This document shows, in pieces, positions 20,501-32,197 of a stretch of DNA of 64,000 nt; position 1 is the first letter of the stretch; every line of letters starts with the position of its first letter. Source of the DNA: Adiantum capillus-veneris (lineage: Eukaryota; Streptophyta; Polypodiopsida; Polypodiales; Pteridaceae); assembly GCA_014529385.2 (NCBI GenBank), contig CM043947.1, forward strand, positions 122,615,391 through 122,679,390. The letters are read 5' to 3'. The notes beneath the pieces are model-generated. The model was not told the origin of the DNA. It saw only the letters and a program-made list of their open reading frames with translations, and ran no database searches. The position numbers and the translations under genes were made by a program.

Positions 20501-21811
20501 ACTCAGAGAGGCCACTTGGTTGGGACTAGGCCTCATGTTTCTTGGGGTCCCATGGCAGCAGGTCCAGCGCGCTCTCTAGGTGACTGGCTAGAGTTCACAG
20601 GTTTGTCAGAGGAGGTGCAGGTTGTCCTGCTACAGGGCATGAGAGGGGTTCAGAGCATGTGTCAGGACATCTCAGAGTCAGTTCCAGCTGATTGGCTCAC
20701 GCCTCTCGAGCCAGTAGCACCCCGGTGGATGGGAGCCTTGACACGACTGGAGGTTCTCATTTCAGTCAGGGCTTGCTCAGAGATTGTCCCAGCCCTGTTC
20801 TTCGAGCTTCAGGGTGGGGGACGATTACAGAGAGTTGCAGTAGAGGCCTCGCAGGTAGCAGAGTGTTGTTTCCAGAGGATCCGAGTTGTGGGCATCTGTG
20901 GGAGGACTTGCGTCATAGACCCTGACCCAACAGCTCTTGAGACAGGACACTGGAGGCTATGGGCTTGGGAGTGCTGTCCACTGGCACGAGTACAGTGGGA
21001 TCCTGGTGAGTGGCTATGGAGGGACCCATTCTCTTCTGCAGACCGCCCAGGAGTCCCTTTCTTTCAGTACACTGTTCGGCTTGGACGTCATATACTTGCA
21101 GCGCAGAGAGAGGCCCGCCCCGCTGCAGCACGTCATTGGCAGGAGGAGGGTCTCACAGTTGAGTTCTTGGCAGCTTTTTGGCAGAGGCTGTGGGACTCCA
21201 GACAGCCGAGGCGTGTCACCTTGTTCCAGTGGTTGGTTGCACACAGAGCCACAGCAGTAGGGAGCTGGCTTGTACATAGTGGTCTCTCGGCCGCATGTAC
21301 AGCCTGTGACCAGTTGGTGGAGAGTCAGCGACACTGTCTTTGGGACTGTCCCTCGGCCCAGCAGGTGTGGCTACGAGTTCTTCGGCTGATGCCTGCCCTC
21401 TCCACGGCTCGACAGTACACTTGGGGGGCGGCGGCTTGGTCCACCCTCACGGGCCCGGCACTTCAGTTTGAGCTATCTTCCACCAGCAGGATGATAGTGA
21501 TACAGGGGGGTCGACCTACACTCCAGCTTGCTACAGACCTTACTCCACAGGAGTGGAGCAGTGAGAGAGCGGAGTGTTGGGAGCTCATCAGCGGCCTAGC
21601 TCTCTGGTTCATCTGGCGGGCCCGTTGTTTCCGCATCTTTGAGGCTCGCCTTGTACCACCAGCAGAGACTGTTCGTGACTTTTGGCTAGAGCTGATCCAT
21701 ACTCTCAGAGGACAGCTTGAGGGACTACAGGGTAGCTCCGACCGCATGCGGGAGTGCCACGAGGCTTTCCTTCGTCTTTGGCACCCTGGGCCGTTTTACT
21801 CCATGGTCTAG
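17505..21811 (+). pseudogene. L1a ORF2: endonuclease - reverse transcriptase (one frameshift, one stop)
   Basis: ATG 17505 overlaps the ORF1 stop as ATGA. The N-terminus is an AP-type endonuclease (MRIVSWNVQGLG, LQEHH, GGDFNMLE, SDHAPVIL). The frame breaks at 18799-18826, where AGCCCGAGTCAGAG is duplicated in tandem (14 bp, a two-base shift). RT follows in the next frame from 18863, with ILLLDFEKAYDRVDW, RQGCPLAPFLF and catalytic FADD near 19660. A TAG at 20435-20437 interrupts the same frame. The tail to 21811 has a C-x2-C...H-x4-C zinc-binding region near 21300-21345 (ACTACDQL, RHCLWDC). All catalytic boxes are intact. Expected role: target nicking and target-primed cDNA synthesis. Confidence 0.88.
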
Positions 21812-22028
21812 GGGGTGCTCAGATGGCACTACTGTCCACCTGTGTGGCTTTTCCCTCCTCCCATCTCTTGATTTAGCCCCATTGTATATATGCTGTTTTT
21901 TCATTGGGAGAGTCTCCCCATCATGTTTGTTGTAGCCCTCTCTTGCAGAGGTGGTTGTAGCCCTATGGGCAGCTTTCATTAACTAATAGAAGGATCTTTT
22001 TCTCGGAAAAAAAAGACAGTAAAATTCG

Positions 22029-22390
22029 CTTCGATTAGGTAATGCCGCCACTGAGTAAGAGCATGAATAACCGCCAAAAGCTCTTTCTCATAAATCTATG
22101 CTGTCATCTCTGGCCTAGAGAACAATTGGCTCTCGTAAGCAATGACATGGCCTTCTTGCATCAAGACCGCACCCAAACTACGACCACAAGCATCACAATA
22201 TACTTCAAATGACTTCTGCAAGTCCAACAAAGTCAAAACTGGTCCTGTAGTCAATTTCTCTTTCAATGTCTGAAAGGCAGTCACCTCTGTGGATCCCACG
22301 AGAAAGGGACTCCTTTCTGTGTCAAGACATGCAAAGGGGAAGCAACCTCTGCAAACTTTCGTATGAGCCGCCTGTAGTACGAACACAGTC
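22029..22390 (-). pseudogene. G1 RNase H, N-terminal part
   Basis: The minus strand shows FQTLKEKLTTGPVL, then FEVYCDACGRSLGAVLMQ (first Asp) and KELLAVIHALTQW (Glu). The protein is cut by L1a at the segment before TDHQS. A stop lies near 22096. Confidence 0.75.
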
Positions 22391-23368
22391 CCAAAAGGCT
22401 TCTAACTTCATGGACATTCTTCAAATCAGGTCAATCACGGATAGTCTCTATCTTGGCCGGGTCCATTTGCACTCATGCTACTGAGACAATGTGTCCCAAA
22501 AGTGTATCTCTGGTAGGAAACATTCACTTTTCTTTGCATTAATCACTAACTTGTGATCTCGTAATGCCTTAAAGACCTGAAGCAGATGATCTCTGTGTTG
22601 TGTCTCATTCTTGGAGAAAACAATGATGTCGTCCAAGAAAGTGCCAACAAATAGCTTGTACTCTCGAAAAATCCTGTCCATCATCCGGTTAAATGTCGCA
22701 GGAGCATTGGTTAAGCCAAAAGGCATCACCAAAAACTCAAACAACCCAAAAGTAGTCCGAAAGGCTGTCTTGTAGACGTCTCCCGGCACCATTCCGATCT
22801 GATGATATCCACTCTTCAAGTCAATCCTGCTAAAGCAAGAGGATCCTTGTAACCTGTCGAGTATATCATCGATCCTAGAAATCGGAAATCTGTTCTTGAT
22901 GGTGATTTTGTTGACAACTCTATAATCGATGCACATCCTCCAAGATCCATCTTTCTTCAAAACCAACAACACTAGAGAGCAATACGGTGAAGTACTAGGC
23001 TGGACAAGACCCTTTTCCAAGAGGTCTTTCACTTGGTTCATAATCTCTTCATTGTGTGCTCGGCTCACACGGTAAGCTGGCCGGTTCGGTGGTGTGCTTC
23101 CAGGTATTAGATAAATGGTATGATCTTCAGGACGAGCAGGTGGTAACTCTCCTGGTAGGTCTTCTGAGAAGCAATCGGCATGAGAGTGGAGAAAATCTTG
23201 ACGTTCTTTATCAAGTTTAGACATATTTGTCCTATCCTTAATGCTCAATTCTTTCAAAAATATCGAGTAAACAAACAGATTGGATTTCATTAATTTTGAA
23301 ATGGCCGAAGCCGATACAATAGGGATAGATTCGCCCTTTAGTTTAATATCAAGTACAATTGTTCTGCC
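22391..23368 (-). pseudogene. G1 reverse transcriptase
   Basis: The frame 23290-22478 holds a nearly intact gypsy RT: PPARPEDH, PYRVS, LVLKKDGSWRMCIDYR, SRIDLKSGYHQI (first catalytic Asp), VMPFGLTNAPATFN and FLDDIIVFS (catalytic pair). It ends by a frameshift at HFWDTLSQ, where related elements read HFLxH. Upstream, protease-proximal sequence runs to 23368 and then stops abruptly, so the G1 gag, protease active site and 5' LTR are missing from the window. Confidence 0.82.
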
Positions 23369-23930
23369 CTTTGATTATGAGCTGTGTTGGGTGGGCAATT
23401 GAGGCAAACTTGTTTCCACTATTCACTTGCTCTGGTCTCGTAGATCAACGCCATTTTGGTGGCACATTGTTTGGCTCAAGTAGTGATTCCATGTCTTATG
23501 GTGCATGTAAGAGCGTGATGTTACGCATTTAATAAGCATGGTTCAGCACATGTAGGAAGTGCCCAATGTCGGAACATTCATTCACATTGTGTGGCTAGTT
23601 CAGTAGCCATTGCATGTATTATGGGATAGGGTGCATGTAGGCGTGCCCAATGTTGGGTATTTGATGAGCATTTCTCAGCACATATAAGCGTGCGCAATGT
23701 CCGGACTTCCATGCACATGGTGCTGGTCCAGTAGCTATTCATCGTAATACGATTCTGGGTGCATGTAGGAGTGTGGCATGGTTCAACAGATGTATGCACA
23801 TGGTGCTGGTCCACCAAGTAGCTATTCCTTGTAATATGATTCTGAGTGCATGTAGGCAATAGATGTAGTAAGTGCCTGATGTAGTAACCCAACACGGCCA
23901 TTCCAAGGAAACTCTGCACTGTTTCCACTG
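23369..23930. repeat. Degenerate tandem repeats, about 100-150 bp units
   Basis: Recurring pieces include GGTGCATGTAGG, CATGGTTCAGCACATGTAGGAAG, CACATGGTGCTGGTCCA and GTAGCTATTC, with TGTATTATGGGATAGGGTGC. The same family reappears at 36389-36590. The opening segment (GATTATGAGCTGTGTTGGGTGGGCA ... GTAGATCAAC) is repeated directly at about 24742-24813. No coding signal. Confidence 0.65.
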
Positions 23931-24808
23931 TATGCGAAGCAAAAAGCGCCCCTCTTCAGATGACATGTCATGCTTCAAGGTGCTGGAAAGATAGTTCACA
24001 GAGACATTTGCAGTCAGCGATTGTTGCCATTGGAATACGGTACGATTCTGAACCAGAAGTGCATTTGTCCTTGCCAGCAAGGTCATCAAAGCTTACACTT
24101 ATTGTGTCAAGTCGAGTCAAACAGCTACAAGCAGCTCTTTACTGTAAAAGAGCTACGAGCTACCTGATGGACAAGAGACACTGAAGGCAGTATGATTTGA
24201 AGAGAGATGGAAGGTTAGGAGTTGGTGCATGGAGATGGAACGGAGATAGGGGTAGCTGATCAAAAGGTTCAGATGTGTATGTCATCAATGGGGAGGATTT
24301 CTGCCAAGATAGAAGACCTTTAGTCATGAAGGGTGCAATTAATGTTATGCTGGAGTAAGGATTACATGGAGTGAGGGCATGACTGTCTACAACTAATCAT
24401 GATCCTGTCAGGCGTTGTTGGTGGAGAAACATCACACGGTTGGAGGAGCTTTGGTCCATATGTAAGACAAATGCGGTGCCTTCACGAAAACTCGAAAATT
24501 TTATTCGGTGCAATCTCAATACAGCCGTTGACTTGCTCTCTTGGACCCTCCATTCTAAAGGAGGTTTATGCACAAACTTGCAGTCCAAATGGCTGTTGTT
24601 TGAATTACTGATTGGGCTCCATGTAGGAGTGCGCGGTTTTGGGCCTATGGTGAGTGTGCTTCAGAATATCAGAAAAGCCATCATTTGAGCCCTGATTGTG
24701 GAATCGTCTAGTAGGGGGTGCCCTCAATGATGACCCGATTATGAGCCGTGTTGGGTGGGCATTTTAGGCAAATTGGTTGCCGCAATTCACGTGCTCTTGA
24801 CTTGTAGA
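23931..24808. other. Anonymous spacer DNA
   Basis: No recognisable domain on either strand. Short open stretches near 23960-24180 and 24400-24690 lack any motif I can name. The end of the stretch repeats the 23369-23450 segment and forms the target of G2. Confidence 0.4.
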
Positions 24809-24813
24809 TCAAC

Positions 24814-25435
24814 TGTAACAGACTTGGACACTCCAAGTCAAGATTCTACCGCGACACGACAGGAATTCATTGCAAATCTGTTCACAGTTTACAATTGATT
24901 CGACACGGCCCGACGGAGTTCCGTGCCTAGAGATTCTGGCCCCAAAGACTGGCGCCCCTTTCGGTATTTCTTTTTGTATTAATCTCTTGCACAAAGTGCA
25001 CGGGAGTGGTTGGGTCTCACTCTCAGAATCTGCGTCCAGATGCTCTGAGAAGTGGGAGCCCTGTCCACAATTATAAAGGTTACAAGGGATGCCAAAAGCA
25101 GAGCCCAAAAAGCTATCCCAAAAGCTGCCCCAAAAACTAGCTTACAAATAAAGCAACTTTAAAGCTCTTTCTCTCTCTCAAACTTGCGTGCAAATTAAAG
25201 CAAGAATTTGTGTAGAATTTCCAGCCCTTTTTGCGTAGAAAAAGCAAGCCCTTTTTGCGTAGAGGCCTCTGTACAACTGCCCGCAGAAACCGCATTGAAT
25301 TTGCAGAAATGTCCATATGGCAGTGCCACGTCAGCATTCACAGAGTCTGCATTGCTGCCGTATCTACTGGGGTGTGTGTGTGTGTGTGTGTGGTTTCTCC
25401 TTCCCGAGTGGCTGCCACGTCACTGGTTTGTGACA
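24814..25435 (-). repeat. G2 3' LTR
   Basis: The 622-bp LTR runs TGTAACAGAC...GTTTGTGACA. It contains the TCTCAGA stem-loop, the CCCCAAAGACTGGCGCCCC block (about 24938-24975) and a TG repeat (25371-25391) missing from the 5' LTR. Confidence 0.92.
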
Positions 25436-26017
25436 TACCTCCCTCTTGAAAGCATTCTAATCGCCCTCGATTACGCCTGCAAAACAGACAGAGGCCATAA
25501 ACTGTCTTAGCAGACACTGACTGTTAGTACTGACGCACTAGGAACACACATCTAGCACATGTACCAATCGACAGTCACCTCACAGGACATCACATGACAA
25601 ATCACATTCACAAATTCATTTGGATCTCAGAGCATGATTTATCGGCAACGTATTTAGCAATCACATCTAGATCCACTGAGGACCTCACAGATGCCCGATT
25701 GACTAATCCCTCTTGCAACCATGTCTATCGAGATCATTCACACCAAGATGCTGCAGTCATTTCGTCTATCAGTTCCTGCACTTAAACAAGTCAAGAACAA
25801 ATCGGTATCATATTATCAGGAATTCCAGTTCATAAAGTCATACAACAGAATATTGTTAGCTCACAGTATCCCTGAAACTCAAAGAGACATCAATGACTTT
25901 AGTATCAAAAATCGAGGCAATCTGTTGACAAAGGAGCGTAGCAACTCCCCTCTTGTGCATACCCGCTGCACCAGATTCCGCCCAAGCTAAGTTCGGGGTT
26001 CCATTTAGAATAGGCTA
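25436..26017 (-). other. G2 polypurine tract and 3' UTR
   Basis: TTCAAGAGGGAGGTA (minus) abuts the LTR. The rest is the non-coding 3' region shared with G1 (8088-8683), including CATTTCGTCTATCAGTTCCTGCACTTAAA. No gene. Confidence 0.75.
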
Positions 26018-27474
26018 TGCTAATCCAAATGCTTCAAGGTAAAGATTCACAATCTGAGGAGTGTCTGCTAGGTCCTTCTCCTCCATCCAGTTCGCAATCA
26101 ATGTAGGATAGTTCTTGAATTTAACCAAGAACCGCCTTATCACTTTAACCTTAATCTTTCTATCTTTATGTGCCAATATCTGTTCTGGAACAAGGATCTC
26201 CTTGTTTCTTCCACTTCGGGCTGCTCATCAAGCTCCCCATCTTCGGGCACATCGCCTTTAAAAGGCTTCAAGACACTCACATGAAAAGCATTGTGAATTC
26301 TCCAAGTATTGGGCAGCTTTAATCGAAAGGAGACATCATTTATTTTTCCCAAAATCTGGAAAGGGCCATAGTATCGCATACTAAGCTTTGGAAAAAGCCT
26401 CTCCTTTCCCTTTTTCTTTCTCAGGCCTGCCTTCTCAAAACGTAAGAGTACCCAATCGTTCTCCTTCAATTTCAAATCGCGACGATGGCGATCTGCTGCC
26501 TTTTTCTGTCTTTCTTAAGATTTCTGCAAAGCCTCGCGGACCTTGGCAAAAGCCGTGTCCAAGTCACGCGTGTACTCATCGGCTTCAAAAATCTTATCTT
26601 TTGTGCTTAGGAAGGGTGGAACCTTCGTAGCACCTTCAATAATCTCGAATGGCGCCTCCCTCGTCGAATAGTGTATCGTGTTATTGTAGGCAAATTCCAC
26701 CAAAGGTAAATACTTTTCCCATTGAGTCTTCTGATCCCAGATGTAAGACTTCAATAAATCTAGTACCATTGAATTGGCAATCTCTGATTTCCCGTTAGTC
26801 TGCGGGTGGAAAGATGACGAGAACTGCAACCGCGCGCCAATGTTCTCCCAAATAGCCTTCCAAAACAAACTCGTGAATTTGGAGTTCCTTTCGGAGGCAA
26901 TCGTCTCGGCCCTCGGGCATGCCATGTAATCTGAAGATCTGGGCCACAAACAGTCTCGGTAAGTGATCCGGCTTGACTGTTTTTGTCACTGAAATGAAAT
27001 AAGCTTGCTTTCTAAATCTGTCAATAATAGTCAAGATACCATCGTGACCAATCTGTGTTCTCGAGAGATAAAAAATGAAATCCATTGCAATACTTTCCTA
27101 GGGACGGGGCGGTATGGATAAAGGCTGTAACAATCCCTGTGCTTTATGCCTGTCAAACTTGACCTTCTGGCATATCAAGCAACTGCGTACAAAATCGTCC
27201 ACGTCCTTCTAGAGTCTCGGCCAAAAGAAGTCTCTCTCCACACCTTTCAAGGTCATGGAAGGTGGACAGTGGCATTCGGTCATAACCTTTTCCCTCAACA
27301 GCCGTGTAACGCACAACATGGTTTTCCTCATCAAGTAGCCATCCCAAATGGAATATCCCGCTACTATCTCCCCATTCTATATCCGAGTGAAAATTTTTGC
27401 AAAATTCGTATCTGTGGCATACTGATCGACCATATCCTTGAAGCTCCTATGATGAATCGTGGAAATAGCCAGAA
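26018..27474 (-). pseudogene. G2 integrase and chromodomain
   Basis: Minus strand from 27474: zinc-region remnants (CHCPP, CLICQKVK), core start MDFIFYLSRTQ (27085 on), a frame change after HGMPE, then RNSKFTSLFWKAIW and NGKSEIAN (catalytic Glu context) in 26949-26515. The C-terminal part, DWVLLRFEK and YYGPFQI, lies in 26475-26140. After another shift the chromodomain RRFLVKFKNYP...NWMEEKDLADT ends at stop 26018-26020. The second catalytic Asp lies in a decayed stretch (ASERNSKF where G1 has SDKDPRF). The CCHC equivalents and multiple stops show loss of function. Confidence 0.8.
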
Positions 27475-27479
27475 CCAAC

Positions 27480-27706
27480 TGTTACCAAATACATGTGGTA
27501 GTGATGTGTGTGAACACACTAGGACCACCGGGGCATTTTTTCCCTCTTTAGGAAGTTTTTTCCCCTGTGCATTGTATATACGCCCGTCACTCTAGGGCTA
27601 TCCATCTTTCCATTGCACACTAAGTAACACACTCTCTATTGTGTGCCTTGAGCTTCCTTCGTCTTCTCCAAGCTGTGTGTGTTTCTCTACAATCGTAATT
27701 CCAACA
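27480..27706 (+). repeat. C1 5' LTR
   Basis: TGTTACCAAATAC...ATTCCAACA. A TATATA box at 27575-27580 gives a promoter candidate. Confidence 0.94.
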
Positions 27707-27707
27707 A

Positions 27708-27720
27708 TTGGTATCAGAGC
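27708..27720 (+). other. C1 primer-binding site
   Basis: TTGGTATCAGAGC, one base after the LTR, is complementary to the 3' end of initiator tRNA-Met, as is usual for plant copia elements. The leader runs to 28021. Confidence 0.93.
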
Positions 27721-28021
27721 AGGTTGTGTCCTCCCGGGCTTAGTCGCCGGCTGCTCCAGTACACGCTTGCTCACTTTCTCCGATTTGAGTGAGCTTTGAC
27801 AAGCGTTCAGAATTTTGATTTGGGCTCATTTCGACCTCCGTTTCCACTACAGGCAGTACTGCACAGGCTATTTCGTCATTTTGTACAGAGTTTTTATCAG
27901 TGTTGTTTTCTGCATAACAAGTAAATTATAGTCTTCTACGGTTTGTGCTATATAGCACGTGTTGTTCCCGCTCCATTTCTCCTATTTTCAGGCAGTTTTC
28001 ACATCAGGTGCAGCATTTACC

Positions 28022-28853
28022 ATGGCTGACAACAACAACACAGATGTGTTCAAGATGTTTGCTGCTGAGGACACGTTGGATGGGGACAACTACCCTATGT
28101 GGGCTTATATGATGCAACATGTTCTTGTGTCAAAGGGTGTCTGGAACATTGTGCAGGGCATTGATGTACGTCCTGGTTCTGAGGATGTAGGTGATGTTGA
28201 GGATGTTGCAGGTCTTGCTGCTGTTAGAGTTGTTTTGCCTACGGCAGAACAAGCTCGTTGGGATGTTAAGGATGCACAGGCTCATGCATTAATTGCGTTG
28301 TCTGTAAAGCGCACCATTGTTCCTCACATCCATTCAACAAAATCTGCAAAACAGGCTTGGGATATTTTTTGCTGGTCTTTATGCAAGTCGCAATGAGGCT
28401 AAAATTGCTTTGCTGCGTAAAGAGTTGGAGTCGAAGATTATGCATGAGGAAGATGATATGGACACTTTCCTTGCTAGTGTCAATTATATCAATGAGCAAC
28501 TTATTTCTGCAGGAGAAGTCATTTCAGACAGTTCCCTTGTGCAAACTGTTCTTGATGCCTTACCAGATTCTTACCAGACTTTTGCTAGTACTTGGAGACT
28601 TATGACCCAAGGAAATCCAGAAGTTGTCAAGTTTGATGCATTATGCATATTGCTGTTGCAAGAGTCACTTTCCAGAAAAAACAGGACTAGGCAGCGTGCA
28701 GTTGAACAGGCTTTTATTTCTTCTCAAAGAAAGGGTGGTAATAGTAATGCAGCCACTTCTTATGGTTCTGCTGTGAGTGGAAAAAATTATGTTCCTAATG
28801 CTTCTGCTGGCAGCAATTCGTCTTGAAATTCTGGTGACAAGGGCAAAAAGAAG
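28022..28853 (+). pseudogene. C1 gag
   Basis: ATG 28022 (context ACCATGG) starts MADNNNTDVFKMFAAEDTLDG with the copia Gag motif GDNYPMWAYMM. A one-base change in the T-run at 28365-28370 moves the frame; the second part continues IFAGLY-like sequence through LVQTVLDALPDSYQTF to a TGA at 28824-28826, 27 bases before the zinc knuckle. This is the UBN2-type capsid domain of copia Gag. The knuckle itself is annotated with pol. Confidence 0.85.
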
Positions 28854-31800
28854 ATGCGTTGCCATTATTGTAAAGCTAATGATCACTTGATCAAGTCGTG
28901 TCCTAAGTTGAAGGCCAAAGAGGCTAAGAAGAAAGAGGGTGGTTCCAGTGCAAATGCTGGTTTCACTACAAATGCAGCCATTGTTGAGTCTTCTGTGAAA
29001 GGAGACTGTAATGCTGATGTTGATGCAGAATGGGCTTTTAACGCAGAGTGCACTTACAATCCTGCTATCCATGATGCATGCTTGTCAGTTGCTGCAGATT
29101 CACATGTGTGGTATTTCGACAGTGGTGCTACAAAGCACATTACCTCACATCGTGAATTGTTTACCTCTCTCGAGTCTGTCTCTCATGGGAATTCAGTCAC
29201 TTGTGCCAACAATGCCTCTTATCCAGTTCAGGGAGTTGGAAAGATTGTACTTACTGCTGCTAATGGCTGTTCTTTCACACTTGTTGATGCACTTTCTGTA
29301 CCTGGGATCAAGAAGAATCTCTTGTCTGTATCCGCAATTGCTAGACTTGGACTTGTAGTCAAATTTGTGGATGACAGATGTACAGTTCATGATCTTAGTT
29401 TTGGTGATGAAATTGTTGCATCTGGCTTTTTGTGTCGTGGGCTGTATAAGCTTACTTTGTATGACAAGTGTGAACAAAATTTTGCAAATGCTGTTGCAGA
29501 TTCAAGGGCTATTTCAGATGCAAAACTTTGGCATGCACGTTTTGGTCATTTGAATTTTGCTAATTTGTTGCATTTGCAGAAATCTGATATGGTTGCTTCT
29601 TTGCCGCCTGTTGAAGCACCTATCAAACATGTTTGTGAAGGCTGTATTTTGGGTAAGATGCAGCGTTCTAAGTTTCCAAAGGATGGTTCAGTTAGGGCCA
29701 CATGCAGGTTGCAGCTTGTGCATAGTGATGTTTGTTGGCCCATGTAAACTCCGTCCTTGGGCAATTACCTGTACTTCGTGACTTTCATTGATGATTACTC
29801 CAGGCATGCGTGGGTATTTCCACTTAAAGAGAAGTCTGAAGTTTTTATGTGCTTCAAACAATTTTTGGCTATGGCTGAAAATGTCTCGAAATGTACTATG
29901 GGCACCCTCCGTTCCGATTGAGGGGGAGAGTATATGTCTCATCAATTTAATGCATTTCTCACTAGTCGTGGGATAAAACACCAATGTACAGTGCCTTATA
30001 CACCTCAGCAAAATGGTGTTGCTGAGAGGAAAAACAGGTCACTGACGGAAATGGCACGATGTATGGTCAAAAGTCAAGCTTTGCCGATTCTTTTTGGCTT
30101 GAGGCCATCGTGTGTGCCACTTATGTACTTAACAGGTGTCCTACAAAAGCTTTGCAGTCTATTACTCTATATGAAGCATGGCATGATAGAAAGCCTTCTA
30201 CTGAGCACATGCATGTTTTTGGCTGTTTGGTATATGCTTTGGTGCCACAAGTGCAGTGCAAAAAATTGGATGATAAGGCTGTCAAATGTATTTTTGTTGG
30301 TTATAGTGCTGAAAGCAAAGGTTACAGGTTGTATCATCCGCAAACAAAACGTATTCTGGTTTCACGGGATGTAGTGTTTGTGGAAGATTCTGTTCAGCCC
30401 TTGCTGTCATGTACTAGAGACAGTAATGTAAGCTCACAGGACATTTATGACACTTTGTTGCCTCTTTTCAATGGTGGAAATACGAATGTAAGTTCCGATG
30501 AGGCAAATGTACAGCCTATGGGGGTTTCTGAAAATGTTTTAGATCAGCCTATTACTGATGCAGATGTACATGATGTACTTGATGAGGAAAGGGCTGAAAA
30601 TGAGCAGGCTAGAGGTATGCCAAAATGGCTGGTGTACACTTTGCGTGACAGTAAATTGGATGCACCTTTGTCTAGTCGTACTCGTTCAGGCTCTCGCCAT
30701 GCATCTTATGCATCAGATTGTTATGCTTTGGCTGTGTCTAGTTTACATGATGTTGAGGAGCCTCTGTCTTTTGATGAAAGTTATGCACAGCAAAAAGGCG
30801 TAGATTATGAAGAGACTTTTGCTCCCACTTGTCGTATGACTACTGTATGTTTTCTATGTGCATTGGCAGCTCATTTTGGTTCGGATGTACATCAATCAGA
30901 CATTGTTACTGCTTTCTTGAATGGTGACATATTTGAGGAAGTTTATGTAACGCAGCCTCGCGGTTTTGTCATAAAAGGAAAAGAGGACAAAGTGTGCAGA
31001 TGTAAGAAGGCTTTGTATGGGTTGAAGCAATCTCGTAGTGCTTGGTATGAGAAAGCTGACACTCATTTGGTTAAACGAGGCTTTCGTAACAGTCCAATAG
31101 AAAGCACATTGTATGTAAAGCGTGAGGGTGATGTACTTCTCATTGTGGTTCTTTATGTTGATGATTTGTTGATCACTTGACCAAATGAGAGACATATTGC
31201 TGAATTTAAGGCTGATTTGAATGCTACTTTCAAGATGAAAGATTTGGGCCTGTTGCATCATTACTTGGGTATACAGTTTAAGCAGGGTGATGGTGGTATT
31301 GCCTCGTGTCAGAAAAGTTACATAGAGACATTGCTATGTAAGTTTGGACTTGAGGATTGCAAACCTATTGCCACTCCCATGGAAACAGGTTTGAAGTTGA
31401 GTCTACATGATGCTGGCGATCCTGTTGATGTCACTCTTTACCAAACTACTGTTGGCTGCCTCATTTATGTATGCAACACGAGGCCGGATATTCAGTTTGC
31501 AGTCTCACAGGTCAACAGATTTATGCATAGCCCAGGGTCTAGCCCAGGGTCTAAGCATTGGCAGGCTGTCAAGAGGATTTTCCGCTACCTTTGTGGCACT
31601 TTACATCTTGGCTTGTTTTATCCCAAGGGGGGATCATTGCCGCCAGACTTAGATGCTTTTTCAAACTCAGATTGGGTTGGTTGTTTTGACACGCGAGTGT
31701 CCACAAGTGGTTTTTGTTTCATGCTTAGCAGTTCATGTATATCATGGTTGAGCAAGAAGCAACCTACTATGGCCACTTCGAGTTGTGAGGCTGAGTACAG

Positions 31801-32122
31801 GACAGTCTTCACAGCTACGGTTGAGTGTGTATGGCTCAGACGTCTTATGGCTGATTTGGGTGTTGGACAGGACACTGCCAACACTATCTACACTGACAGT
31901 CACAGCGCATTGGCAGTTGCGAGGAACCCAGTTCTTCATGCTCGCACAGAGCACATTGAGGTGCATTACCACTATGTCAGGGAGAGGCTCTCAGCAGGAG
32001 AGATCAGCTTGGCTTATGTGCCAACACAGGACAACCTTGCAGATATTTTCACAAAGGCATTGTCTCGTGAGAAGCTTGAAGCTTTCCGCAAAGCTTTGGG
32101 CTTACTCCCTTTTGTGGACTGA
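28854..32122 (+). pseudogene. C1 pol: zinc knuckle, protease, integrase, RT, RNase H (broken)
   Basis: CHYCKANDHLIKSC knuckle at about 28860; protease YFDSGATKH near 29110; integrase zinc region HARFGHLN...CEGCILGK to 29747. In-frame stops: 29745-29747, about 29912 (where the conserved N of the DNGGEY motif is expected) and 31178-31180. The frame changes between 30060 and 30110. The RT N-terminus is missing: SFDESY is joined directly to AQQKGVDYEETFAP, so the usual W..A...E segment and the ARLVA motif, roughly 80 residues, are lost. Catalytic YVDDLLIT lies just before the 31178 stop. RNase H has SDWVGCFDTR, SSCEAEYR and the final TKALSREKLEAFR. Confidence 0.88.
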
Positions 32123-32184
32123 TCCTGTCCTCAGGGCATGGTACTTCCCTTTACTCATGTGCCAGCTCTCGTTCACTGCATCAC

Positions 32185-32197
32185 TTCAGGGGGGATT
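32185..32197 (+). other. C1 polypurine tract
   Basis: TTCAGGGGGGATT directly precedes the 3' LTR. Confidence 0.8.

Larger units (their letters stand above)
15097..22013 (+). mobile_element. L1a: near full-length L1-type LINE
   Basis: A 6.9-kb non-LTR retrotransposon with a 15-bp target duplication, a C-rich 5' region, ORF1 with CCHC, ORF2 with endonuclease, RT and zinc-binding tail, a 3' UTR of about 200 bp and a short poly(A) at 22007-22013. A related but 5'-truncated copy is L1b at 39082-42605. It is decayed only lightly. Confidence 0.93.

Noticed and set aside
23960-24184. Kinase-like HRD motif (VHRDIC)
   Set aside because: No other kinase motif nearby in the frame; chance match.
24950-24965. 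TGGCGCCC read as a lysine-tRNA primer-binding site
   Set aside because: It lies inside the LTR, far from its end and on the opposite strand to the element; the real site is TGGTATCAGAGC next to the LTR.
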